NCBI GenBank assembly: GCA_020284085.1
Contig: JACEVL010000493.1
Coordinates: 381,001-445,000 of the forward strand
Source of the DNA: Aporrectodea caliginosa
Lineage: Eukaryota > Annelida > Clitellata > Crassiclitellata > Lumbricidae
Length of the DNA: 64,000 nt
Direction: 5' to 3'
Part shown: positions 55,931-64,000 of the stretch, piece by piece
How positions within the stretch are numbered: position 1 is the stretch's first letter
How the letters are laid out: every line of letters begins with the position of its first letter
Position numbers and translations under genes: made by a program
The notes under the pieces: model-generated
Told to the model about the DNA's origin: nothing
The model's database searches: none
What the model saw: the letters and a program-made list of their open reading frames with translations, nothing else

Positions 55931-56154
55931 GCTCACCTCTCCTCCGATTACCCGTCATCCTGTGGCTTTCCACTCACGACTGAAAATCGAATTCTTCACG
56001 CCATCCTATCCTGATTCTAAGCCAATGTCACACCATTGCCACTATCATCACCACCGCCACCAACGATTCCCCCCACCATGCTGTCTCCTCGTCTTGACCC
56101 CCCTTCGGATTCTTACCTGGCACCGAAACGAACCAAACGAACTTGCTATTTGCG

Positions 56155-56265
56155 AACTTCGTAATCCTACTCGTAATCGGAGACTCTAAACTTCTAAAAC
56201 GCCACTCAAAAGCCAAGCGTAGGGCACCAGCTTATTCACGAGCGCTGCGTCGAGTCGATTGTCCA
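56155..56265 (-). repeat. Retroelement 3' end with (ATTACG) tail
   Basis: CGTAATCCTACTCGTAATCG, then AAAACGCCACTCAAAAGCCA and CACCAGCTTATTCACGAGCG, the complement of the 44766 phrase. Confidence 0.65.
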
Positions 56266-57470
56266 AAGGATCCCTAGTCAGAAGGAGGTCTGAGTCCGGT
56301 TGCTAGAGCGTAAGAGGGGCAGAGTAGCACTTAAGGTGAGCGTCGTTTAGGTTGAGAACTGGAAGGTGGAGGATCAGTTGGGCCGGGGTATGAATTGAAT
56401 TGATATAGCAGCCCCAGTGGTTAAACTGGTCTCCCTGACACTTTTGTATGTCGCTGAGAATTTTGGAAATTTACGTGTACATTACATTCTTTATAATTAC
56501 GATGACAGTCCTTGAACACAGACTGGTCGTCTTAATTCTTTAGGCGCCGTTGTCATTTTAATGGTGCGCCAATTTCGGCGTAGGCGTCTTTTGTTTACGG
56601 CGCATATGTAGACCTAACGTTCAAATTATTCAGACTAACTAACCTAGAGTGTTCATTCCCTGATGACGTAATAAATGTTTACAACTTTACGTTAAAGTGA
56701 TCTAAATATTACAGTGAAGCATAAAAATAGCAAGTTTGACTAACTAGTTTGCATGAATTATTCCCGTAAATGGGCGCAAAACATGTGTAATGTTTTCACA
56801 GTTTATTCGGAATGTGTTCCTGCATCGGCCGCTTGGTGACACTGAACGCAAAAATGACGTAATTAGCCGTATGTTGCATCTATGTTTACAATGTTATCCG
56901 TGGACATTAATTCTATCGTTTTGCGGCGTCAAAGTTAAGATTTTAGGTGTTTTACGGCGAATTTTGCGAAATTTAGCGCATGTGCATTATGAAATTATTA
57001 AATTGATTATTAATCGGGGACGTTCTGGTGATATTACAGTGGAAAATAGTCTGGAATGGGAAATACGAATCAGACAGGTAGGAAGGACACCCTTCACTGG
57101 ATAGATTTTACAATAATATAATTGACTTGTAATGTAATGTAAAGCTCTGCTTCTATTCATCACCAGCTTAAACAATTTTTTTAGATCTAGAATAGGTGAA
57201 ACACCCAGCCGTGCAGAATTGTTAAAATAAAGACCGATGTGTGTTTACACCAATAATGCCAAACAGTGTCTCGAATTCGAAGAAATTTTCGTTGTTCTAC
57301 ATCCTGATAAGTTCACTTATTATCAAAAACTGTCGTAAATTCACCTGTGAGCTTTTATCAGTCGTTAGCAAACTTGTATTTATTTATTTATTTAAACTCT
57401 TTGTGGATCCATTTCTGTTAACACTTTATTGCTTACGTTCGCAGTAAATAAAACGGATGTAGGGTATGAC
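56266..57470. other. Unassigned; one 104-codon frame of unknown meaning
   Basis: An ATG-initiated plus frame at 56790-57104 has no recognised motif, and its flanks show no clear promoter or splice sites. CpG-containing words (GGCGTAGGCG, TTACGGCGC) are scattered at 56540-56960. Confidence 0.35.
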
Positions 57471-57600
57471 TAAGTAAGTAAGTAAGTATATTCTTTATTG
57501 AACCAGTTGCAATCCGCATTCTGGTGTACATACATCATATATAATAAACAATCAATAGTCTATATGAATAAAGCATTCTAACTATAAAAGTTTTTTTTCA
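57471..57600 (-). repeat. TAAG-tailed retroelement end
   Basis: TAAGTAAGTAAGTAAGTATA, TTCTTTATTGAACCAGTTGC, CCGCATTCTGGTGTACATAC: shared with 10562 and 36649. Confidence 0.65.
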
Positions 57601-58147
57601 TATTATGGTTAGCTAAAGGTAAAACACGGTCATATGACCGGGGTCGAAGGGAATATGCCAATGGCTTTTTTGGAGGGAAAAACCTATGGAGAACATGGCC
57701 CAGATTTTAACAGTCACATGTCAATGTGTTAGCAATGGTCTGCTCGGTGATAAGGTTTTGCAAACACCATTACTCATGGTTTTTCCAAGTCTAATTTTAC
57801 CGATGCAATACTATACAAAGTTTTGTGCGTTCTGTATATGAGTTGTTCATATCGTGTGCAGAACATGATTTGATTACTTGGCAATTATATACAAGCATTA
57901 GTGTTACCAAGTAGTATTGCTACTTTAATTAGTACTAGCCTATATAACTAGCATTAATGTTACTAATTTTAAATAATGGCTTAAGTATTAGTACACTGGA
58001 GTCTTGTTGAAGCAGACTTTGTTATAACAAGAATTCTTTTATAATGCAATCAATTTGGCAATCAATGGTTATGACTCCTCTGTCTGGGGTCTCTGGCATC
58101 TGGACTTGGATTTTCACTAGACGTCAATCCTCTGATGTGATGCAATG
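57601..58147. other. Unassigned AT-rich sequence
   Basis: Repeated TAGTATT/TAGTACT/ACTAGCATTAATGTTAC words at 57895-57995. Nothing else. Confidence 0.4.
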
Positions 58148-58240
58148 ATCATGAGTAAGCTGGTGCCCTGCGCTTATCTCTAGAGCAGCACTTTAGAAAT
58201 AGGCTATGAGTTTTGGATTACAATTATGATTATGATGAGG
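58148..58240 (+). repeat. Retroelement 3' end with (ATTATG) tail
   Basis: ATGAGTAAGCTGGTGCCCTG, GCAGCACTTTAGAAATAGG and GAGTTTTGGATTACAATTAT: same 3' family as 44766. Confidence 0.65.
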
Positions 58241-58317
58241 TCATGAATTCCAAATGTTGTTTGGAAGAAGATCTCAGTGTAAGAGGATGTCGTTGTGGTT
58301 GTGGCTTCTAAAGAAGG

Positions 58318-58592
58318 AGAGAAGAAGAGTAGTCCCTTAAGCTAGCCCTAAGGCAGCCATGGGTATGAAGTGTTAGCGACTTCATTTTCTTAGCCTCAGC
58401 GTATTACGGCAGGTGACCAATCCTCTCTCGCTGTCTCATCTTCCCACTGACAATGTACGGTCAGTGTACTCTATAGCTGAGTTGGCTAGGGGGCACAGGT
58501 GTTGAGCCAAATTTCTGCCCTGGTGGAATTTGAACCCCTGATCTCTCAACTGACAGTCCAGCATGCTAACCACTACACTATCAAGCACCACT
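58318..58592 (-). repeat. SINE family B, full length, reversed
   Basis: From the right: TAGTGGTTAGCATGCTGGAC, TGTCAG, GGGGTTCAAATTCC (B box), then the body with AGTACACTGACCGTACATTG and CAGTGGGAAGATGAGACAGC. 3' end: GAAGTCGCTAACACTTCATA, CCCATGGCTGCC, AGCTTAAGGGACTACTC. Confidence 0.85.
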
Positions 58593-58814
58593 TGACTTCT
58601 AAAGACCACATTGTGTATTGATCTATGCACTTCAGAAGTGCCTTTCAAGAACCTGTCACAAGCACTTCGTCTTGAGGCCTTTCTGATGCTAGGGTGCTTA
58701 AGCTATGACAGGCTTGTCTGAATACAAACGATGGCGTAACCGTGCATTGATGGTGTAATGGTGGTCTGATGGTGTAACCGTCCTTGGAACATGACACTCC
58801 CAGTGCCGACACAT

Positions 58815-58982
58815 CCCTCAACCAGTATTTCCGTTAATGCCAAAATGGCCGTTGTTACATCCGTAAAAACGTCCAAATTTTTCGGTATGAGAGCCAGAAC
58901 AAATGAGCCATGTCCAAAAAATTCTAGGTCAGGTTGTAAATACATCCTCTATTTGGACTCTAACGGAAACACTGCCCTCAAC
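58815..58982. mobile_element. hAT-type MITE, 152 bp (same family as 29033)
   Basis: The element runs 58823-58974, CAGTATTTCCGTTAATGCC to CTAACGGAAACACTG. A perfect 8-bp TSD, CCCTCAAC, is at 58815-58822 and 58975-58982. Confidence 0.93.
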
Positions 58983-59124
58983 TCTGCACTGGTTCCTATT
59001 GAGTACTGGCATGAGTTGAAAAGTTCAAAGGTGTCAGGACTGTCGTTGGATTGGATTGCTGTTGTAATGCTTGCACCTCAGTCGAATGATCATTGTGACC
59101 AAATGCTTCTGAGGAGTTTCTATA

Positions 59125-59240
59125 TAATTGTAAAATAATTGAACATTTGTATAGCGCCACTCAGAGATTCAGAGGCGCTCCCGACCCAGGTCAGTGCTGT
59201 CTTTGACAAATAAGATGGTCTTCAGGCGTTTCCAAAACAG
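59125..59240 (-). repeat. LINE-type 3' end, reversed
   Basis: TTGAACATTTGTATAGCGCC, AGAGGCGCTCCCGACCCAGG and CAGGCGTTTCCAAAACAG parallel the reversed end at 19350-19460. Confidence 0.6.
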
Positions 59241-59309
59241 ACTACTTTATAGTGTATATGTCAACAACTTTTAGAGTATCTTAATGATTTATCTACAACA
59301 AATACATGG

Positions 59310-59480
59310 TTGGTGTGCACTGTGAGAGGCGCTTTATCAATCTTTAAATACAATACAATACAATGTATACTTTGCCACTGTTTGCACTCTGATAGTGCCA
59401 GTCCCAAGCCTGGATAAAGGAGGAGGGCGACGCTAATGGTCTTTGTTACCACACAGCTAGTCGTTAAACAGAAAAACCAA
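59310..59480 (+). repeat. (ATACA)-tailed 3' end and TAGTGCCAGTCCCAAGCC repeat
   Basis: TGCACTGTGAGAGGCGCTTT with a CAATACAATACAATG tail to 59363, then the repeat also found at 4537 (59388-59478). Confidence 0.65.
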
Positions 59481-59930
59481 CCAACAATACAATGTACAGT
59501 GTGGATTCGTTAATGCGAAGTCATCAAAACAGACTGCACGTAAAAAAGAAAAGTCGATGTTTCGCTCCACACTGCAGTTTTTCTACAGCATGTTAATCGG
59601 TATGGTGTGTTCAGTGAGTAGGTTTGGGGGCATAACACCACTTCACTTTAACCAGAATGGCACATAATATATAGTCCGGAGATAATAAGCAACACTTTAC
59701 TAGCAGGTATGTCCCCTGCCCCTAATGATTCTGACAAACATTTTGCCAGAACGTCTCCAGTGTGGGGATGTTTTAATTTCCTTTTTGTGGATTGGTGATT
59801 TAGAGGAATCTTTCTGATCACACTGTATGTAACTTTTCACGTGACTATGCTGCAAATGAAGTTTCAAGTCCGTGTGGTTTCTGTGAAATTAAACTCCACA
59901 CTTTTGTCCAGTTTTTATCATTTACAATTA

Positions 59931-60110
59931 GATGTTAGCGTAGGCGTAGCTACATTGAGGCACGAGGAGGCAGACTTTGCCTCCTCTTGCTTTTTTAATA
60001 TACTGGAACTTCTATTGAACAATGACCACAATGACCAGGATTTTGCCAATTGATGGTCTGTGAAGTTGCCTCCTCGTGAATTTAAGTCTCACTACGCTCC
60101 TGAATGTTAG
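59931..60110. mobile_element. hAT-type MITE, 164 bp (GAGGAGGCA family)
   Basis: The element runs 59939-60102, CGTAGGCGTAGCTACATTG to CTCACTACGCTCCTG. Flanks GATGTTAG and AATGTTAG match at 7 of 8. Opposite orientation to 45773-45929. Confidence 0.88.
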
Positions 60111-60439
60111 CATTTGCCGTTTTTTCCAATTTCTGATTTGTAACTGAAATATTCCCACGCTGCACGTTCCCTTTTGTGACCAGTCACTTTACACGCGGAG
60201 ATGATGTACGTCAGATGCAAACAAGCAACATACTTTTCTGCCTTTGTTTCTTTTTCCTTCGAATCTTGCATGTAGTGCATTGTATGGGATTCTATCAACT
60301 GGCATTCTCTCTGCAAGTCCAAACCAGTGGAGTCTTCGTTGAACGACTTTGTCTAGCAGAGAAGTCATAAATTCTCATCTCTTGCACCTTGCTAACCCAC
60401 TGGATCATGGCTTCTCGACTCTGATTGATCGGAATTCAG

Positions 60440-60578
60440 CCTTTTGGCTTCTCCAACGTATTATGATTTCAGCTCAAACAACCATTCATCGATTCGTGGG
60501 GCTTTATGATAACAGCGCTACTTAATGGTCATTGCTGTTAGCGGCGCTATATAAATTAACAAATACAATACAATATAG
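60440..60578 (+). repeat. Retroelement 3' end with (ATACA) tail
   Basis: GTTAGCGGCGCTATATAAAT followed by TAACAAATACAATACAATA. Confidence 0.55.
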
Positions 60579-60719
60579 AAGGAGTACAAGTAGATAGAAA
60601 TGAACTGAACTGATTGATTTTTAAATTAAACGTCTGTTGTGCTATAGGTCTACAAGGCCTACTGTTTAAATGCAACACAGAATAAAACTATTAAAATTTA
60701 CATTTATATTCGTAGTGTA

Positions 60720-61200
60720 CCACACACACAGTGCTACACACAAGCATACGCACAAACACAGACACACATACATTGCGCTCCTGAGTAGTAACCTTGAAGG
60801 GGCGCTATATAAATCTTTGTAATGAATACATACCGGTATATGTGTATATATATATATATATATACATATGTATATATTTTATGCACATGTCTTTTTGTTC
60901 CAGTATTTATGCAATTATGCATGTGTTTGTACATAAAGACATATTTCTAAAATATGTATATTCACTTAGTGACTTAAATAGACCTACCATGATGTATAGC
61001 TAGACATTTGTATATTGTAAAATATTATATATATATATATTTGTGTGTATATATATATACTTATCTGTATATATATATTTTTTTAAAGGCTTAAGTTCAT
61101 GTATGGGTGTGTATGTATGTATATATTATATATGTATGTATGTATAATATATATGTGCATGTATATACTTCATATATGTGCTGCCCATTAATGCTGAATA
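60720..61200. repeat. CA, TA and TATG microsatellites with a LINE tail
   Basis: CACA-rich at 60720-60772. A LINE 3' end (GCTCCTGAGTAGTAACCTTG, GGGGCGCTATATAAATCTTT, GTAATGAATAC) at 60773-60830. TA/TATG runs follow to about 61170. Confidence 0.7.
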
Positions 61201-61203
61201 TTA

Positions 61204-61480
61204 TCAATGGCAGCGGCGAGTGCTGCCGCCTGTCGGTCTATGAATGATAGATGCTGTGGATGGAGCTAAACCTTCAGGCTGCTGCTGCTGCTGTTGCTCG
61301 GGAGCATCTCCAGCTCCCTCCGGACCCACCGACTCCGACCAGAAATCATCAGCCATCATTGCCTGGCTCCGAATCCGCGTGGGATGCAATGCGGGAGCGA
61401 TTGCATTTCCGCATACATACTCACTCGCCGGCATTGAATGCGTGCTGGCGACATGAAGGAGTTGGAAGTAGAGTAGTCAC
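61204..61480 (-). CDS. Candidate first coding exon, glutamine-rich
   Basis: A GC- and CpG-richer island amid AT-rich microsatellites. On the minus strand, ATG codons at 61434 and at about 61358-61353 (GGCAATGATGGCTGATG) open a frame. The inner start gives MMADDFWSESVGPEGAGDAP, then EQQQQQQPEG and further to a stop near 61204. An acidic, serine- and glycine-bearing start followed by a short glutamine run is typical of metazoan N-termini. A donor-like CCTGAAG|GTTTAG falls after the glutamine run. No family is recognised. It could equally be an unspliced chance frame. Confidence 0.35.
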
Positions 61481-61537
61481 TTAAGTGAACTGAATGGCTG
61501 TGAAGTACTCGCTTGCACTTCAGCGTGAAGTGTTGGG

Positions 61538-61820
61538 ACATGGTATAGTCGATTGGTTAAAGTGGTCGCCTTGTAATGTGGAGAGTAGGGGTTCGAGCCT
61601 CTTCCTCTGAGATGGTTACTGTGTGGGACCTCGAGCAAGTCTTTCACTCGCAATTGCTCAGCGCCATCGATTGATGCTTCGTCATTAGATAGTGGCGCTT
61701 AATAAATGCTTAATAATAATATAAATAATAATAATAACAATAATAATAATAATTATAGTAGTAGTAATAATGATAATAACAATAGTGATAATAATAATAA
61801 TAGTAATAATATTAACAGTA
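61538..61820 (+). repeat. SINE family E with (AAT) tail
   Basis: The tRNA-like head GTATAGTCGATTGGTTAAAG, GTCGCCTTGTAATGTGGAG and GGGGTTCGAGCCTC (B box) differs from family A. It shares with A the core CAAGTCTTTCACTCGCAATT and GCTCAGCGCC. Ends AGTGGCGCTTAATAAATGC and a long degenerate (AAT) run. Confidence 0.8.
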
Positions 61821-61824
61821 TATG

Positions 61825-61990
61825 ATTGCCTTCCCCCTCAATCCGTAGTAAGATTTTAGTCGGAGTCCCACCTTCATACCTTCGTTGCTTGAAGACTTTC
61901 TTATTTCCTCGGGCTGTCACGCTGAGAGCGCCTCTGAATAGCTAGTAATGTAATAGGTGCTTTGAAAATTGTCAGATACGATACGATAGT
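61825..61990 (+). pseudogene. LINE 3' end
   Basis: Reads CLPPSIRSKILVGVPPSYLR, CLKTFLFPRAVTLRAPLNS and ends AATAGGTGCTTTGAAAATTG with a GATACGATACGATAG tail. A LINE C-terminus (LPxSIR ... LKTFLF). Confidence 0.65.
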
Positions 61991-62424
61991 ATAATTTTAC
62001 TGGGGACCAGTAGTGTAATCTATAGATATCTTTAAATATCTTTGTGCTATGGATGATGATTTGAATCACAACCCTCCAAGCTAATTGTAAATTTTTAATT
62101 GTTATAGACATTTATTTTTATTTATTTTATTTTCCAAAAATTAGTGTTCCTTCAAGATTCCTACTACTAGAGGCGCTCCCTGCGCTAATCTAAATGATGT
62201 TAGAGTCAATATATACTCGTAAACCACCACTTCAAGAATAGACTCTTTAATGGTGCTCTGGAACCAGGAAAATCACTGTGATATAAGACAGACTTCAGGC
62301 GCTTTTGAAACTGGAAGGGTCAAACTAAGACCAGCCGAGACCAGCATGTTTACCAGTAGAGTAGACCATGGTACAGCTGCTGGGAAGAAATCTGTCAGTG
62401 CTGTATTACAGTCTGTTTACATTC
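61991..62424. other. Unassigned
   Basis: AGAGGCGCTCCCTGCGC at 62168 may belong to another reversed LINE end. Nothing else. Confidence 0.4.
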
Positions 62425-62540
62425 CATCCAGTTGTAAATTACATTGAAATTACATTTAAATTACATTTAAATTACATTTAAATAACATCTTACTTTACAT
62501 TTAAATTACATCTAAATTACATTTAAATTACATTTGCACC
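62425..62540. repeat. 11-bp tandem repeat TTTAAATTACA
   Basis: About ten copies of ATTTAAATTAC with small variations. Confidence 0.92.
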
Positions 62541-62874
62541 GTAATGTACAATGGTTGCTTTAAGTAAACCTCTTAGTAGCAACAGTTCCGCATCTCAATA
62601 CATTGCCCAAAATTGTGCTAGTATTCTGTGCCATGCTAATGATGCTACCACGACATTCCACCATCATTTTCGTGCAAGCACTGCAGCAGTTTGCTATGCC
62701 AGTACGGTATTCCAGTGCATTGCATTTGAGTAGCTATGAGCGTTATCGATGCATGCTCAGAGCAGATTTCGAATGCTCCTCTTTTGTCAGGTATGGCTCG
62801 AATTTTCTGTAACTCTACTGAAAGGGAAATCCCATCAAACCAGGACTTCAGAAAGTATTTTGATATGGTCCACT
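62541..62874. other. Unassigned
   Basis: No recognised feature. Confidence 0.4.
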
Positions 62875-62875
62875 T

Positions 62876-63040
62876 ATCACAGACAGACAGACAATAACAA
62901 CCAGGCAGGCAAATGGAGACAGAGAGAGACGGACAGAGAGATACAGACTGACTGAGAGAGACAGACACAGACAGGAGGACTGTTAGAGGCAGAAAGACAC
63001 ACAGACAGTTATTGACAGCTAAAGACAGGCTAACAGACAC

Positions 63041-63081
<41 letters not shown>

Positions 63082-63115
63082 CAAACAGACAGACAGACAC
63101 GCATACTTACAGAGA
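62876..63115. repeat. CAGA and (GA)n tract
   Basis: ACAGACAGACA words plus a pure (GA) run at about 63046-63079. Confidence 0.93.
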
Positions 63116-63431
63116 CCAAGAGACAGAGTTGTGCCCAATGCCCTAGGCCACAAATGAAGTACTCATTTCCGAGGGGCGGATGGCCCGCGGCCCAAAACGG
63201 CCCTTTCCTAATTCTCTTATCTACCAACAGAAATCTATTATTGACGACCTAGATTTCTCCAATGCCGGACGCTCTCTAAACCCAATGGGATCGACAGTTG
63301 GGGCTGTTTCCGATAATTGGTCCAGTTTCGATCAGTGTGTTAGAGTCCCTCAGGTTACCACACACCCCTCCAGTTTGGCCTTGTTGGGTCAGGGCGTGCC
63401 AGAGGGGCGATGCTAATCGATGGGATCTCCA

Positions 63432-63432
<1 letters not shown>
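63116..63432. other. Unassigned
   Basis: A 78-codon plus frame (63180-63416) has no recognised motif. GGCGTGCCAGAGGGGCGATGC at 63393 weakly recalls the TAGTGCCAGTCCCAAGCC repeat. Confidence 0.35.

Positions 63433-63502
<70 letters not shown>
63433..63502. repeat. (TG)n microsatellite, about 35 units
   Basis: Uninterrupted TG run. Confidence 0.98.
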
Positions 63503-63505
<3 letters not shown>

Positions 63506-63627
63506 ATTTGTCTGCCCTGGGTTACGGTGGAAAGATTTCCCTTCTGAAGCTGTGAATAACCATATTAATTAATTAACGGCTGAATAAATGAAGGAACCAA
63601 TGAAGAGTCTGTATCTATATGTTTGTT

Positions 63628-63685
63628 TTGTCTGTCTGTCTGTCTGTTTGTCTGCCTCCTTACCTGTCTGTATCTATATCCGCGC
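63628..63685. repeat. TCTG tetranucleotide tract
   Basis: TCTGTCTGTCTGTCTGTTTG and related words. Confidence 0.85.
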
Positions 63686-63744
63686 CTCAGTTTCACAGTT
63701 CATTGTGACCATGCGCACATTACAAATGTACTTATATAATTTAC

Positions 63745-63916
63745 TTATAATGGTCTTCCTCTAGAGCTGCGTCTACACCCTGGGAGTTGCCTGAAACTTT
63801 CCTTGCTAAACTCAAAACTGTTCTTTTGGGCGCGTTGGAGTCGGGAGCGCCTCTGAGTAGTTTCCTTGAAGGGGTGCTATATAAATTCCTGAATGAATGA
63901 ATGAATAATAATAATA
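63745..63916 (+). pseudogene. LINE 3' end with (GAAT) tail
   Basis: Reads ASTPWELPETFLAKLKTVLL, then GGAGCGCCTCTGAGTAGTTT, CCTTGAAGGGGTGCTATATA and AATTCCTGAATGAATGAATG. Confidence 0.65.
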
Positions 63917-64000
63917 TGTGCATCGTTATGTGTATTTTTTCTATATTTGTCTTTCTTTCTGTCATGTCTGCCTGCTTGTCAGTAGTGGAAGGAGTACTGC

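Noticed and set aside
56790..57104. 104-codon gene
   Set aside because: ATG-initiated, but no recognised motif, no splice or promoter context, and AT-rich composition like the surroundings.

Overview
This window is animal nuclear DNA, almost entirely non-coding and very rich in repeats. It has long di-, tri- and tetranucleotide tracts, tRNA-derived SINEs with pol III boxes, decayed LINE ends, Tc1/mariner elements and many short hAT-type elements with 8-bp target-site duplications (TSDs). There are no operons, tight gene packing or bacterial signals. The word TAGGCCTA is frequent, especially between about 39 and 49 kb. I know this bias from some marine invertebrate genomes (echinoderms among them), but the phylum cannot be fixed from this sequence and I leave it open.

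Host gene content is thin. The best candidate is one exon on the minus strand (11156 to 10864) with good splice sites. Its last 20 residues resemble the segment just N-terminal to the kinase domain of DYRK1/minibrain kinases. Three further places look like promoters or first exons: 17.87-18.35 kb (CpG-rich, 14-bp E-box palindrome, TATA-like box), 38.70-38.91 kb (RFX, CRE and CCAAT motifs beside a consensus splice donor) and 61.2-61.5 kb (short glutamine-rich reading frame on the minus strand). All four could belong to minus-strand genes, but nothing in the sequence links them.

Layout: 0-5 kb holds decayed repeats; 5.2-7.7 kb holds a (TG) tract, an 816-bp hAT element and a 48-bp minisatellite. 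An intact-looking mariner-type transposon with 207-209-bp inverted repeats and a 356-residue transposase lies at 8.08-9.66 kb. From 10 to 39 kb the sequence is a patchwork of small hAT elements, five or more SINE families, LINE 3' ends, several minisatellites, an 89-nt perfect palindrome and a 460-bp element with strong inverted ends. Then follow a (TTGA)51 tract, a second element with related ends, a dead mariner-type element with 200-bp inverted repeats (41.4-42.6 kb) and a 1.4-kb hAT carrying a nested hAT-like element (47.4-48.8 kb).

The dominant feature is a 6.1-kb array of a 20-bp unit at 49.69-55.81 kb. The unit has no stop codon in any forward frame, so it produces open frames of 600-870 codons that I regard as non-genic. 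The outer thirds of the array are nearly pure. The central 2.3 kb is a mosaic in which unit fragments alternate with unrelated words, some of which recur elsewhere in the window. The last 8 kb returns to SINE, LINE and hAT fragments and microsatellites.

The most unusual observations are the frame-neutral 20-bp satellite with its mosaic centre, the dozen or so short hAT elements whose TSDs can be read by eye, and two inverted-repeat elements with directional cytosine-rich repeats in both arms.
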